From an uncultured Porticoccus sp. (GTDB lineage: Bacteria > Pseudomonadota > Gammaproteobacteria > Pseudomonadales > Porticoccaceae): a DNA stretch of 11,588 nt. The position numbers and the translations under genes were made by a program. Position 1 is the first letter of the stretch. Each line of letters starts with the position of its first letter. The DNA is taken from contig CATLZI010000045.1 of assembly GCA_950063125.1 (NCBI GenBank), positions 1 through 11,588 of the forward strand, in the 5' to 3' direction. Below, in pieces: positions 1 to 5,994 of this stretch. The notes under the pieces are model-generated. The model ran no database searches, was not told where the DNA came from, and saw nothing but the letters and a program-made list of their open reading frames with translations.

Positions 1-549
1 GAGAAACCCGAGGCCAATCAGGATGAACGTGGCATCGATCGTCCCGACTATCAGATACTGGTAGGCAGCCCACAACGCCCGACGGTCGCGACCCTGGGCA
101 ATAAGGGCATAGGTTGCCAGAGAAGAGATTTCCAGAAACACAAACACATTGAAGATGTCGCCTGTGGCGACAATGCCGAGCAGACCCGCCAGGCAGAGCA
201 TATAGAGCACATAAAACAGCGGCTGCCTTTCTGATGGAATTTCTATTCTGATAGCTGTATTCGCAGCCAGCATCATCAATGCGCCAATACCACTGACGAT
301 CAGTAGCACATAGGCCGACAGCACATCAATACGATACTCAATACCCCAGGGGGCATCCCATCCGCCCAGGCTATAGCTCAGCACACCAAATTGATGAACC
401 TGGAACACCAGCAACCCACTGATAACCACTGAGATAAGACTGGCCATACAGGCAAACAGCCAGGCGGCGCGAGCCCTGTCCAGTAATAAACAGGCCGGCG
501 CTGCCAGCAGGGGCACAATCACTTGTAAAATGGGGAGATGGCTCAGCAC
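1..549 (-). CDS. mnhD: Na+/H+ antiporter subunit D (MnhD/MrpD, MbhH-like), 3' part missing
   Basis: Proton-translocating, NuoL/M/N-related membrane subunit of the Mrp cation/proton antiporter in the inner membrane. I translated the 183 residues that lie inside the window; the gene runs off the left edge and its family is usually about 480-500 residues, so more than half is missing. The start is GTG at 549-547. The segment GDIFNVFVFLEISS at 130-143 is the diagnostic MrpD region, with E140 matching the conserved essential membrane glutamate of the family. Several hydrophobic helices precede it (about 5-23, 29-51, 76-95, 112-130). The start overlaps the end of mnhC by 7 nt and is preceded by a purine-rich AGGAAAGAG element, which indicates translational coupling. 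Family assignment is firm. Whether it pairs with a second D-type or an A-type subunit cannot be seen here. Confidence 0.93.
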   Translation of the reverse strand, partial: MLSHLPILQVIVPLLAAPACLLLDRARAAWLFACMASLISVVISGLLVFQVHQFGVLSYSLGGWDAPWGIEYRIDVLSAYVLLIVSGIGALMMLAANTAIRIEIPSERQPLFYVLYMLCLAGLLGIVATGDIFNVFVFLEISSLATYALIAQGRDRRALWAAYQYLIVGTIDATFILIGLGFL

Positions 550-893
550 CGCAGATCTCTTTCCTGTAGCTCTTCTTCCTCAACCGTGCCGTAGGCATTT
601 TTGATGCGAACTACCAGCGCCAACGCCACCGCCATAGTGGCGATACCCACCACAATGGCGGTGAGTATCAGCACATGGGGTAACGGGTTGGAGTAGACAC
701 TCACACCCTCGGCAAGAATCGGGGCGCTGCCCCCCGCCACTTTTCCGACACTGATATAAAAGATAAAAACAGAGGTCTGGAAAATATTCAGGCCAATCAG
801 CTTCTTGATCAGATTGCCCTGCACGATGACAATATAAAAACCAATCATCATCAATACGATTACCACCCAATAATTATAAAGCTCCGGCAACAT
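543..893 (-). CDS. mnhC: Na+/H+ antiporter subunit C (MnhC/MrpC, NuoK-like)
   Basis: Small NuoK-like integral membrane subunit of the Mrp antiporter. It has 116 residues, the usual size, with three predicted transmembrane helices at about 6-25, 31-52 and 73-97. Typical MnhC features are visible: QGNLIKKLIGLNIFQTSVF in the first half and NPLPHVLILTAIVVGIA before the last helix. The ATG start (893-891) overlaps the stop of the upstream mbhD-mnhB fusion by one base in a TAATG junction, and its own end overlaps the mnhD start, so the three genes are translationally coupled. The acidic tail (VEEEELQERD) is soluble. Nothing is odd about the gene. Confidence 0.95.
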   Translation of the reverse strand: MLPELYNYWVVIVLMMIGFYIVIVQGNLIKKLIGLNIFQTSVFIFYISVGKVAGGSAPILAEGVSVYSNPLPHVLILTAIVVGIATMAVALALVVRIKNAYGTVEEEELQERDLRC

Positions 894-1885
894 TATTCAG
901 CCTCAGCTCGACCGGCGGCATAACCGGCAAACGCATAAAAAATCAGAATCATCGCAGCGGCCACTGTGATACCCACCCCCAACTCAATACCGAGAATACC
1001 AATATGTCGGCCAGTAACAGGATCAGCGGCAAGGCGGCTGTAGTCCAGGTAATTCACACCAGTCAGAAAACTGACAACTCCCACACCACCGTAGAGTAAA
1101 ACCCCGAATGCCGCCAACAATCGCAGGATTGACGGCTTGATCGCAGCTTCAGCCTTGGCCAGACCAAACAACATCGCGTACAGAATAATCGCCGCCGCAA
1201 AAATGACTCCCGCCTGGAAGCCACCACCCGGGCCATATTCGCCATGAAACTGGACATAAAGAGCAAACAGCAATATGAGAGGGATCAACATTTTGCTCAC
1301 CACCCGCAAAATCATATGACCGCGCATTGTTTCAACAGCATTTGCCGGGGAGGGCCTTTGACGCTGATCTACCGACGTCAGCAGAATCAGCACACCCACC
1401 ACCGCCGTAAATACCACCACCACTTCCCCTAGGGTGTCAAAGGCACGGTAGTCCGCTAACACCGATGTCACCATATTGGGAATACCAATTTCAGTGGGGG
1501 ACAGCTGAATATATCGCGCAGCGACATGGGTGTGTGCAGGGGCATCCGGCGAACCAAAAGCCGGCATGTCCAGGGTACCCAATATCATCAGAGCACCGGT
1601 TACCAACACCAGAAAGAATGCCGCCCGCGGTCGCCGGTGGGCCGTCTGTTCAAAGCGACCGGTAACGGTCAGTGCAGTCAACATCAGCAAGGGGAAAACC
1701 CCTGCGCCTACAGCTGCCTCGGTAAAGGCCACATCCACGGCATCCATGGAAACAAAGAAACTGGCGGACAACAGGCCATAGATCCCTGCCAGCATCACGC
1801 AGGCAAACAGATCCCTCAGCCGAGCAATGGCCAGCGCGGTGACTACCAGAAGTAGCAGTAGCGTAATATCCAGGACTAGTTCGAT
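893..1885 (-). CDS. mnhB: MbhD-MbhE-MnhB fusion subunit of Mrp antiporter (start codon unusual)
   Basis: Membrane subunit that joins the C-terminal part of MnhA (DUF4040/MbhD plus MbhE) to MnhB in one chain. The frame is open and domain-like from 1885, giving 330 residues. The first conventional start is GTG at 1798-1796 (301 residues), but that would remove the first transmembrane helix of the MbhD domain (ELVLDITLLLLLVVTALAIA). In the 330-residue numbering, MbhD covers about 1-78 with DVAFTEAAVGAG at 51-62. MbhE covers about 90-170 with PNMVTSVLADYRAFDTLGE at 137-155, and MnhB about 190-325 with HGEYGPGGGFQAGVI near 214-228. The codon at the expected initiator position (1885-1883) is ATC, seven bases after a GGGAG element. 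The upstream ATT at 1909-1907 after AGGGG is an alternative. A one-base deletion in the G-run would also explain it, by restoring an ATG at 1902. Family assignment is firm; the exact start is not. Confidence 0.88.
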   Translation of the reverse strand: MELVLDITLLLLLVVTALAIARLRDLFACVMLAGIYGLLSASFFVSMDAVDVAFTEAAVGAGVFPLLMLTALTVTGRFEQTAHRRPRAAFFLVLVTGALMILGTLDMPAFGSPDAPAHTHVAARYIQLSPTEIGIPNMVTSVLADYRAFDTLGEVVVVFTAVVGVLILLTSVDQRQRPSPANAVETMRGHMILRVVSKMLIPLILLFALYVQFHGEYGPGGGFQAGVIFAAAIILYAMLFGLAKAEAAIKPSILRLLAAFGVLLYGGVGVVSFLTGVNYLDYSRLAADPVTGRHIGILGIELGVGITVAAAMILIFYAFAGYAAGRAEAE

Positions 1886-1987
1886 GGAAGCACTCCCGTC
1901 ATCGTCAATGTTACCCCTGCAGAGGCACCACCAGTGGACCTGACCGAAGCAATGATCTGCCTCCGCCTCCGACCCGGGATGCCAAAG

Positions 1988-2308
1988 CTATTGTTCATTT
2001 TTCCCATCGACCAACGGCCAGAGTTTTCCATGGAGCGCAGCTTTTGTCAGTGCGTGACTCGCAACCGGACTGGTGATCAGGATAAACAGTAAGATCAACA
2101 GCAACTTGAAAGAAATAATACTCCAACCCGCAAGTAGCATAAGGCCGAGCAGAATCAGCGTTGTAGCCAGTGTTTCCGTGACACCCGCGGCGTGCATGCG
2201 GGTAAAAAAATCGGGGAACCTCAGCACACCGACAGCACCTGAAATGATCAGAAAAGCGCCCAGCAAAAGACAGGCAGAGCTCAACAGATTTACAATGTTG
2301 GCAAGCAT
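1988..2308 (-). CDS. mnhG: Na+/H+ antiporter subunit G (MnhG/MrpG)
   Basis: Small membrane subunit of the Mrp antiporter, 106 residues, three predicted helices at about 5-29, 43-62 and 65-85. The PhaG/MnhG signature is plain: GVLRFPDFFTRMHAAGVTET followed by LATTLILLG. The ATG (2308-2306) overlaps the mnhF stop by one base (TGATG), so the two are coupled. It ends in TAG at 1990-1988, and the reading frame after that stop stays open all the way into the mbhD-mnhB fusion gene, which lies in the same frame about 100 bp downstream. This is the only loose junction in the operon. Confidence 0.94.
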   Translation of the reverse strand: MLANIVNLLSSACLLLGAFLIISGAVGVLRFPDFFTRMHAAGVTETLATTLILLGLMLLAGWSIISFKLLLILLFILITSPVASHALTKAALHGKLWPLVDGKNEQ

Positions 2309-2577
2309 CAGAGGGAACCTCCCTCTTCGCTACGGTTGTATTCAAAATATCTGAGCACACCAACAATGCTGATGAAATTGATTAATGCATACACCAGTGC
2401 AATATCCAGAAAGTCGGGCCTGCCAAACAAAAAACCTATTACCGCGATCAACAATACGGTTTTGGTGCCAAACAGGTTAACCGCCAGAATGCGGTCGTAA
2501 ATAGTGGGTCCAAGCAACGCACGGACAATCGCCATAACCATCACAACCAGAATTGCCACTGCACATGCAATCAGCAT
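2308..2577 (-). CDS. mnhF: Na+/H+ antiporter subunit F (MnhF/MrpF)
   Basis: Small hydrophobic subunit of the Mrp antiporter, 89 residues, with three helices at about 1-20, 35-51 and 58-77. The family motifs RALLGPTIYDRILAVNLFG and DIALVYALINFISIVGVLR are present, the latter with the conserved aspartate of the MnhF family at position 58. The ATG start immediately follows the mnhE TAG with no spacer, and the stop overlaps the mnhG start. It is complete and of normal length. Confidence 0.95.
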   Translation of the reverse strand: MLIACAVAILVVMVMAIVRALLGPTIYDRILAVNLFGTKTVLLIAVIGFLFGRPDFLDIALVYALINFISIVGVLRYFEYNRSEEGGSL

Positions 2578-3048
2578 CTAAAGCTCCAGATCTGCAACGC
2601 GCCGATTCATTTCACCATCCTTCAGTTCGGCTATATTCTCTGCCGTCAGAGCGTGTACCAACACTGTAGTGCCTTCGATATCCATCGACACAGTGCCCGG
2701 CGTCAGGGTTATGGAATTGGCGTAGATGACTTTCCCCATATCGGTCTCCTGGCTTAACGGCAGTCTGGCAACACAGGGACTGATGGACTTATTGCCCAAC
2801 CAGATGCGCTTCACCACATCGATGTTACTGAGAATAATCTTACCCACCAGCCAACAGTAGAAAAACAAAATATGCCCGCTCAGATGAAGAGGCTGGGATT
2901 CGTGATCGATCACATCCATGCGATGGGAAACCCAGACTGCGAATACCACAGAAAGCGCGCCAAGCGACAACAACAGCGGCGAATAGTAGCCAGAATTTCC
3001 CAGCCACAACACCATCAGTACAAAAGCAAGGCTCAGGCAGTGTTTCAT
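2578..3048 (-). CDS. mnhE: Na+/H+ antiporter subunit E (MnhE/MrpE), first gene of the operon
   Basis: Accessory membrane subunit of the Mrp antiporter, 156 residues, the normal length. Two or three N-terminal helices (about 4-17, 24-41 and 57-75) are followed by a soluble domain of about 80 residues. The conserved ITLTPGTVSMDIEGTTVLVH at 114-133 is the MnhE hallmark. It is the promoter-proximal gene. The ATG at 3048-3046 has a modest GGA Shine-Dalgarno element, and the upstream 75 bp carries an AT-rich block and a 14-bp palindrome. Gene order E-F-G then follows as in MbhA-B-C of membrane-bound hydrogenases and Mrp operons of the same arrangement. Confidence 0.94.
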   Translation of the reverse strand: MKHCLSLAFVLMVLWLGNSGYYSPLLLSLGALSVVFAVWVSHRMDVIDHESQPLHLSGHILFFYCWLVGKIILSNIDVVKRIWLGNKSISPCVARLPLSQETDMGKVIYANSITLTPGTVSMDIEGTTVLVHALTAENIAELKDGEMNRRVADLEL

Positions 3049-3076
3049 GATAGTCCGTCGGTGATCCGCATGAGAT

Positions 3077-3090
3077 AGGTATTGATACCT
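3077..3090. promoter_or_regulatory. 14-bp palindrome in the leader of the Mrp operon, possible operator
   Basis: The sequence AGGTAT-TG-ATACCT is a perfect inverted repeat with 6-bp arms, 29-42 bases upstream of the mnhE start. It sits directly downstream (on the minus strand) of the AT-rich block at 3091-3122 that is the best promoter candidate, which is the position expected of a repressor operator. No regulator can be named from this. Confidence 0.35.
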
Positions 3091-3122
3091 CGTTATATTT
3101 ATATATATCTATAAAAAATACC
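3091..3122 (-). promoter_or_regulatory. AT-rich promoter-like block upstream of mnhE
   Basis: Read on the minus strand this block is GGTATTTTTTATAGATATAT followed by ATAAATATAACG, with several overlapping -10-like hexamers (TATAGA, TATATA, TATAAA, TATAAC). It is the only strongly AT-rich stretch close to the first Mrp gene. I cannot fix a -35 element, so the transcription start is unresolved. Confidence 0.35.
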
Positions 3123-3166
3123 GGCAGTACTCTATTTACTGAAGAAGGGCTTGTCGAGCATTACGG

Positions 3167-3232
3167 CCAGAATATCTTCTGGTATTCCGATTTAGCTTTA
3201 TCAACGCTGCACTTGTCCAGAAGCACTTCTGG
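3167..3232. repeat. Two 16-bp palindromes, same core, 50 bp apart
   Basis: CCAGAA-TATC-TTCTGG lies at 3167-3182 and CCAGAA-GCAC-TTCTGG at 3217-3232. Each has 6-bp arms, and the second extends to 7 bp (CCAGAAG-CA-CTTCTGG). Read on the minus strand both fit ACCAGAAGnnnTTCTGGnC. The copies are offset by exactly 50 bp, close to five helical turns, so a dimeric regulator could bind both on one face of the DNA. They lie 119-184 bp upstream of mnhE. The two copies fall in different phases of the only overlapping open frame, which argues against a coding origin. Confidence 0.5.
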
Positions 3233-3593
3233 TTACCCAAGACCGCTTCACTATTAATTTTTGTGGCGATACAGTCAAGTGTCATCTGACGGGACGAGCA
3301 ACGGGAGTTTCGCTCAGAAACATCCTTATAAATCGCCTGCCCCAATACGTTGACTAGCCAGGTGCTTTGCCTAAAGGTTGAACTCTGTTCGGCCGGCAAC
3401 GTGAATTTTTCAGCTCTGGCCAGAGGCACAGGAGCAAATACATGGGAACTTGCAATATCATAATGTGCAACATGAGCAAGCGGGGATTAAGGAGGTATCG
3501 GGTTTGCGCAGGATTGACAGGAAGAAAATATTGCTGCCACGCCATTTTGTCCAGTGCGCAGGCATTCGTCACCACCGCCCCCATAACATCTTG

Positions 3594-3623
3594 GAGACAA
3601 AAATCGGTCTCGACTTTTGTTTC
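3594..3623. repeat. Imperfect 30-nt hairpin
   Basis: The arms at 3594-3606 and 3611-3623 form a 13-pair stem with one A-C mismatch and one wobble pair around a GTCT loop. Neither side is followed by a T-run, so it does not look like an intrinsic terminator. It may be a protein-binding site or a structured RNA element, or a chance structure. Confidence 0.3.
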
Positions 3624-3688
3624 AGCACGGCACCCATAAGGCCCCACTTATTTTAATAATTTGCCGACTATTTGCTCATTGTTCCTAC

Positions 3689-3708
3689 AAAAAAGCTTTG
3701 CTAAAAGC
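3689..3708 (-). terminator. Weak intrinsic terminator candidate downstream of dauA
   Basis: On the minus strand GCTTT-TAGC-AAAGC forms a 5-bp stem with a 4-nt loop and is followed at once by six T residues. It lies about 160 bp past the dauA stop in the right orientation. The stem is short and has only two G-C pairs, so termination would be inefficient. Confidence 0.35.
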
Positions 3709-3864
3709 GTCAAAAATTATGTCAAATAAGCATCAGATTTGCACACAATATTTTGCAATGAAGAAAAGGCTGATCAGATAGTCAACCGGCTCTGCCAGAC
3801 TGACAGGTACACCCTGATGCCAGGCAGAAACCCGACTAACATACGGGATAATCATTGCCTTCTA

Positions 3865-5658
3865 TTAGCACTGACCTGACCGCGGCTCAGGGTTAACAAG
3901 CGCCTCATACGGCCGACTGACAGCAGCAAATTTTTCTTCATCCTTCAATGCGGCCAAAGCGCCGGAAAGCTCGGAAAATATTTTGCAGCTGGTCCCGTCC
4001 GGGTGAAAACCGGCTCGCGACAGTGTTTTCAGTGGCTGGAACTGAAAATCTGCGAGAAATAGGCGGGTACCGGATGCGCGGCAAGTATCAAGCAATTTAT
4101 AAAGCGCCGCCACGCCGCCAGAATCGAGAATCGATACACCATCCAGATATAGCACGAGACCCTTTTGACCCTTGCCTAACTGGGCCAGCTCACCGAAGAC
4201 ACGGTCCGCAGCAGCAAAGAATAATGGACCATTTATTTTCAATACACGCCAGCCATCGGGAACTCCCCCATCGACCATTTTTTTATTGTTAGAGATATCG
4301 CTGATTTTTGTCATTTCGGCAATCTCTTTCATGAACAGCAAAGACGCCAGAACAAGACCTGCTGTAATCGCAATCACCATGTCAAACAATATCGTCAGTG
4401 AGAAACAAACCGCAAACACCAGCACATCGCTCGGCGGAGCAGTTTTCAGCAGGTGCGCGATCCGGGATGTCTCGCTCATTTTCCAGGCAACGACCACCAA
4501 CAAGGCGGCCATGCTGGCCATCGGCATATACGATAAAAGCGAGGAAAGCCATACCACTGCAGCCAATACCACCAGGGCATGGATCATTGGCGCGATGGGT
4601 GTCAGTGCACCAGCCTTGAGATTGGCCGCCGAGCGGGCAATCGCAGCCGTGGCTGTAATACCGCCGAAAAAGGGCGCGATAATATTGCCTATGCCCTGAC
4701 CCAACAATTCACTGTTGGCGCTGTGTTTTGTACCAGATGCACGATCCAGCACCACTGCACACAACAGTGACTCAATGGCCGCGAGCATCGCTATGGCAAA
4801 AGCCGCCGACAACAGATCCTGAGCTACTGACCAACTGAACGCCAATGCTGCCTCACCGGGTTGCGTTCTTTGCCAGGGCCATTGAATATTCGGCAATACT
4901 GATGAAATCCCCTCCCCGACCGTTCCATCGGGGAGGATAAAACTGAAGGTGGATCCAACCGTGGCTATATCCGCACCCTGTTGGTTCAGCATCACTGCCA
5001 CCAGACTACCGACAACCACCGCCGGCAGGTGTCCGGGAACAGGCGTTTTCAGCAGAGGCCAGAGCAGCATCATCAGCAATGTGACCAGCCCCGTAATCAG
5101 ACTCCATAACGAAAAATCGGGCAGGGCGTTGATCAGCGCCAATACTTTATCGGTAAAATGAATCGGCATGTCCGCAATATGCAAGCCCAGAAAGTCCTTG
5201 AGCTGCAGGACGGCAATCACGACTGCAATCCCCCCGGTAAAACCGAGGGTGGCCGGTTCCGGAATATATTCGATGTAACGGCCGAGTCGCAACAACGCCA
5301 TCACGACCAGTATGATACCGGCCAGAATGCTCGCTACCAGCAGACCGGGCAGTCCATATTGCTGAACAACCGGATAGAGAATGACGACAAAAGCTGCTGT
5401 AGGACCCGAAACACTGAAACGCGAGCCGCCGGTCAGCGGGATAACGAAGCCCGCAATAATGGCAGTGTAAAGCCCGTACTGTGGCGCAACACCACTCGCG
5501 ATGGCCAGCGCCATGGCGAGTGGAATGGCGATAATGCCAATGGCAATGCCAGCCATGGCATCTTTGAAAAAAATCTTTGAGTTGTAGGGGGTATCACTCA
5601 GAGACGTACGCAAACCATGAGCGATTTTTAGTGAAAAAAGGTGCGCGCGGTGGGCCAT
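3865..5658 (-). CDS. dauA: SulP-family anion/C4-dicarboxylate transporter, DauA-like, with STAS domain
   Basis: Inner-membrane SLC26/SulP transporter of 597 residues. The sequence is strikingly like E. coli DauA (YchM), an aerobic succinate, fumarate and aspartate transporter, as I remember that protein. GGSRFSVSGPTAAF is at 77-90, ESLLCAVVLD at 296-305, FGGITATAAIARSAAN at 331-346 and SLTILFDMVIAIT in the last helices. A membrane domain of roughly 12-14 helices (about 30-445) is followed by a cytoplasmic STAS domain (about 468-575) with VSILDSGG at 509-516, the usual regulatory site. The C-terminal tail past 575 is slightly longer than in E. coli. Substrate is inferred from that likeness: SulP members also move sulfate or bicarbonate, often coupled to Na+ or H+, and the nearby Mrp operon would fit either. 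The ATG at 5658 has only a poor AGG element. It stands alone and is divergent from the RHH gene. Confidence 0.9.
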   Translation of the reverse strand: MAHRAHLFSLKIAHGLRTSLSDTPYNSKIFFKDAMAGIAIGIIAIPLAMALAIASGVAPQYGLYTAIIAGFVIPLTGGSRFSVSGPTAAFVVILYPVVQQYGLPGLLVASILAGIILVVMALLRLGRYIEYIPEPATLGFTGGIAVVIAVLQLKDFLGLHIADMPIHFTDKVLALINALPDFSLWSLITGLVTLLMMLLWPLLKTPVPGHLPAVVVGSLVAVMLNQQGADIATVGSTFSFILPDGTVGEGISSVLPNIQWPWQRTQPGEAALAFSWSVAQDLLSAAFAIAMLAAIESLLCAVVLDRASGTKHSANSELLGQGIGNIIAPFFGGITATAAIARSAANLKAGALTPIAPMIHALVVLAAVVWLSSLLSYMPMASMAALLVVVAWKMSETSRIAHLLKTAPPSDVLVFAVCFSLTILFDMVIAITAGLVLASLLFMKEIAEMTKISDISNNKKMVDGGVPDGWRVLKINGPLFFAAADRVFGELAQLGKGQKGLVLYLDGVSILDSGGVAALYKLLDTCRASGTRLFLADFQFQPLKTLSRAGFHPDGTSCKIFSELSGALAALKDEEKFAAVSRPYEALVNPEPRSGQC

Positions 5659-5685
5659 AGAGAAAACCTGAAGCGGCAGAAACTA

Positions 5686-5714
5686 TTGAGTTTAAGGATC
5701 AGACAAATTAACAT
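5686..5714 (+). promoter_or_regulatory. Possible sigma-70 promoter for the RHH gene
   Basis: TTGAGT at 5686-5691 and TAACAT at 5709-5714 are separated by 17 bp, the ideal spacing, and would start transcription near 5721, about 40 bp before the RHH gene. The -10 hexamer lies inside the first copy of the direct repeat described next. The match to consensus is only moderate. Confidence 0.35.
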
Positions 5715-5725
5715 TCAATTAACAT
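5706..5725. repeat. Tandem 9-bp repeat with 11-bp period between dauA and the RHH gene
   Basis: AATTAACAT occurs at 5706-5714 and again at 5717-5725, separated by TC. The 11-bp period is about one helical turn, so both copies face the same side of the DNA. This spacing suits cooperative binding of ribbon-helix-helix dimers, and the RHH gene begins 35 bp away. The position would let one protein control both divergent genes. This is inference from layout only. Confidence 0.4.
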
Positions 5726-5759
5726 AATAACTGAAAACCGCTCCAGCGAGAAACACCTG

Positions 5760-5951
5760 ATGGAAAATCGAACTGCCAGATTGACACTACTGATTGATCC
5801 GAAGAAAAAAGCCATCTTTGAAAGGCTGTGTGCCAATGAAGATGTCACCCCCTCCCAAAAGATTCGCCAATTTATCAGAGAATATGTCGAAGACAACCTG
5901 GGGCCTGACTGGCGAAATGAGGTCTTTGGCGATGAAGACAAAACTGGCTAA
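5760..5951 (+). CDS. Small ribbon-helix-helix (CopG/Arc-type) DNA-binding protein
   Basis: A 63-residue protein whose first 48 residues fit one RHH fold. A beta strand (TARLTLLID, 5-13) is followed by helix A (PKKKAIFERLCANED) and helix B starting at the TPSQ turn near 30 and running through KIRQFIREYVED. RHH proteins of this size dimerise through the strand, which enters the DNA major groove. The tail is acidic. It is probably a transcriptional regulator. RHH proteins are also common antitoxins, but no toxin-sized partner lies in the same direction: the next gene is convergent and the previous one is divergent. Autoregulation, and regulation of dauA, through the tandem repeat just upstream is plausible but not shown. 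The ATG at 5760 has a weak GAG ribosome-binding element. Confidence 0.75.
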   Translation: MENRTARLTLLIDPKKKAIFERLCANEDVTPSQKIRQFIREYVEDNLGPDWRNEVFGDEDKTG

Positions 5952-5994
5952 CAGCGTTACAGGCCGCCACACCTGCACGGAAACGATGCCTTGA

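Larger units (their letters stand above)
3049..3864. other. 815-bp intergenic region between mnhE and dauA without a convincing gene
   Basis: Both flanking genes are on the minus strand, so this stretch holds the end of the dauA transcript and the promoter and leader region of the Mrp operon. Open frames here (for example 3136-3429 and 3354-3647 minus, 3442-3639 plus) lack good ribosome binding sites, recognisable domains or a consistent frame. From right to left it contains a 40-codon minus-strand reading frame (3855-3733) just behind dauA that I cannot support as a gene, then a weak terminator and an imperfect 30-nt hairpin. Next come a pair of palindromes 50 bp apart, an AT-rich promoter-like block and a short palindrome, each listed separately where it can be supported. 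Confidence 0.6.

Noticed and set aside
543..3048. Membrane-bound hydrogenase or complex I fragment
   Set aside because: Only antiporter-module subunits are present; no hydrogenase large or small subunit or Fe-S protein appears in the window.
3733..3855. 40-codon minus-strand frame directly behind dauA
   Set aside because: The Shine-Dalgarno-like GAAGG is too close to the ATG and the product shows no recognisable pattern; a chance open frame is the simpler reading.
4172..4699. 175-codon plus-strand open frame
   Set aside because: It lies wholly antisense to the dauA-like gene, which has clear family motifs throughout; the antisense translation is low-complexity and unrecognisable.
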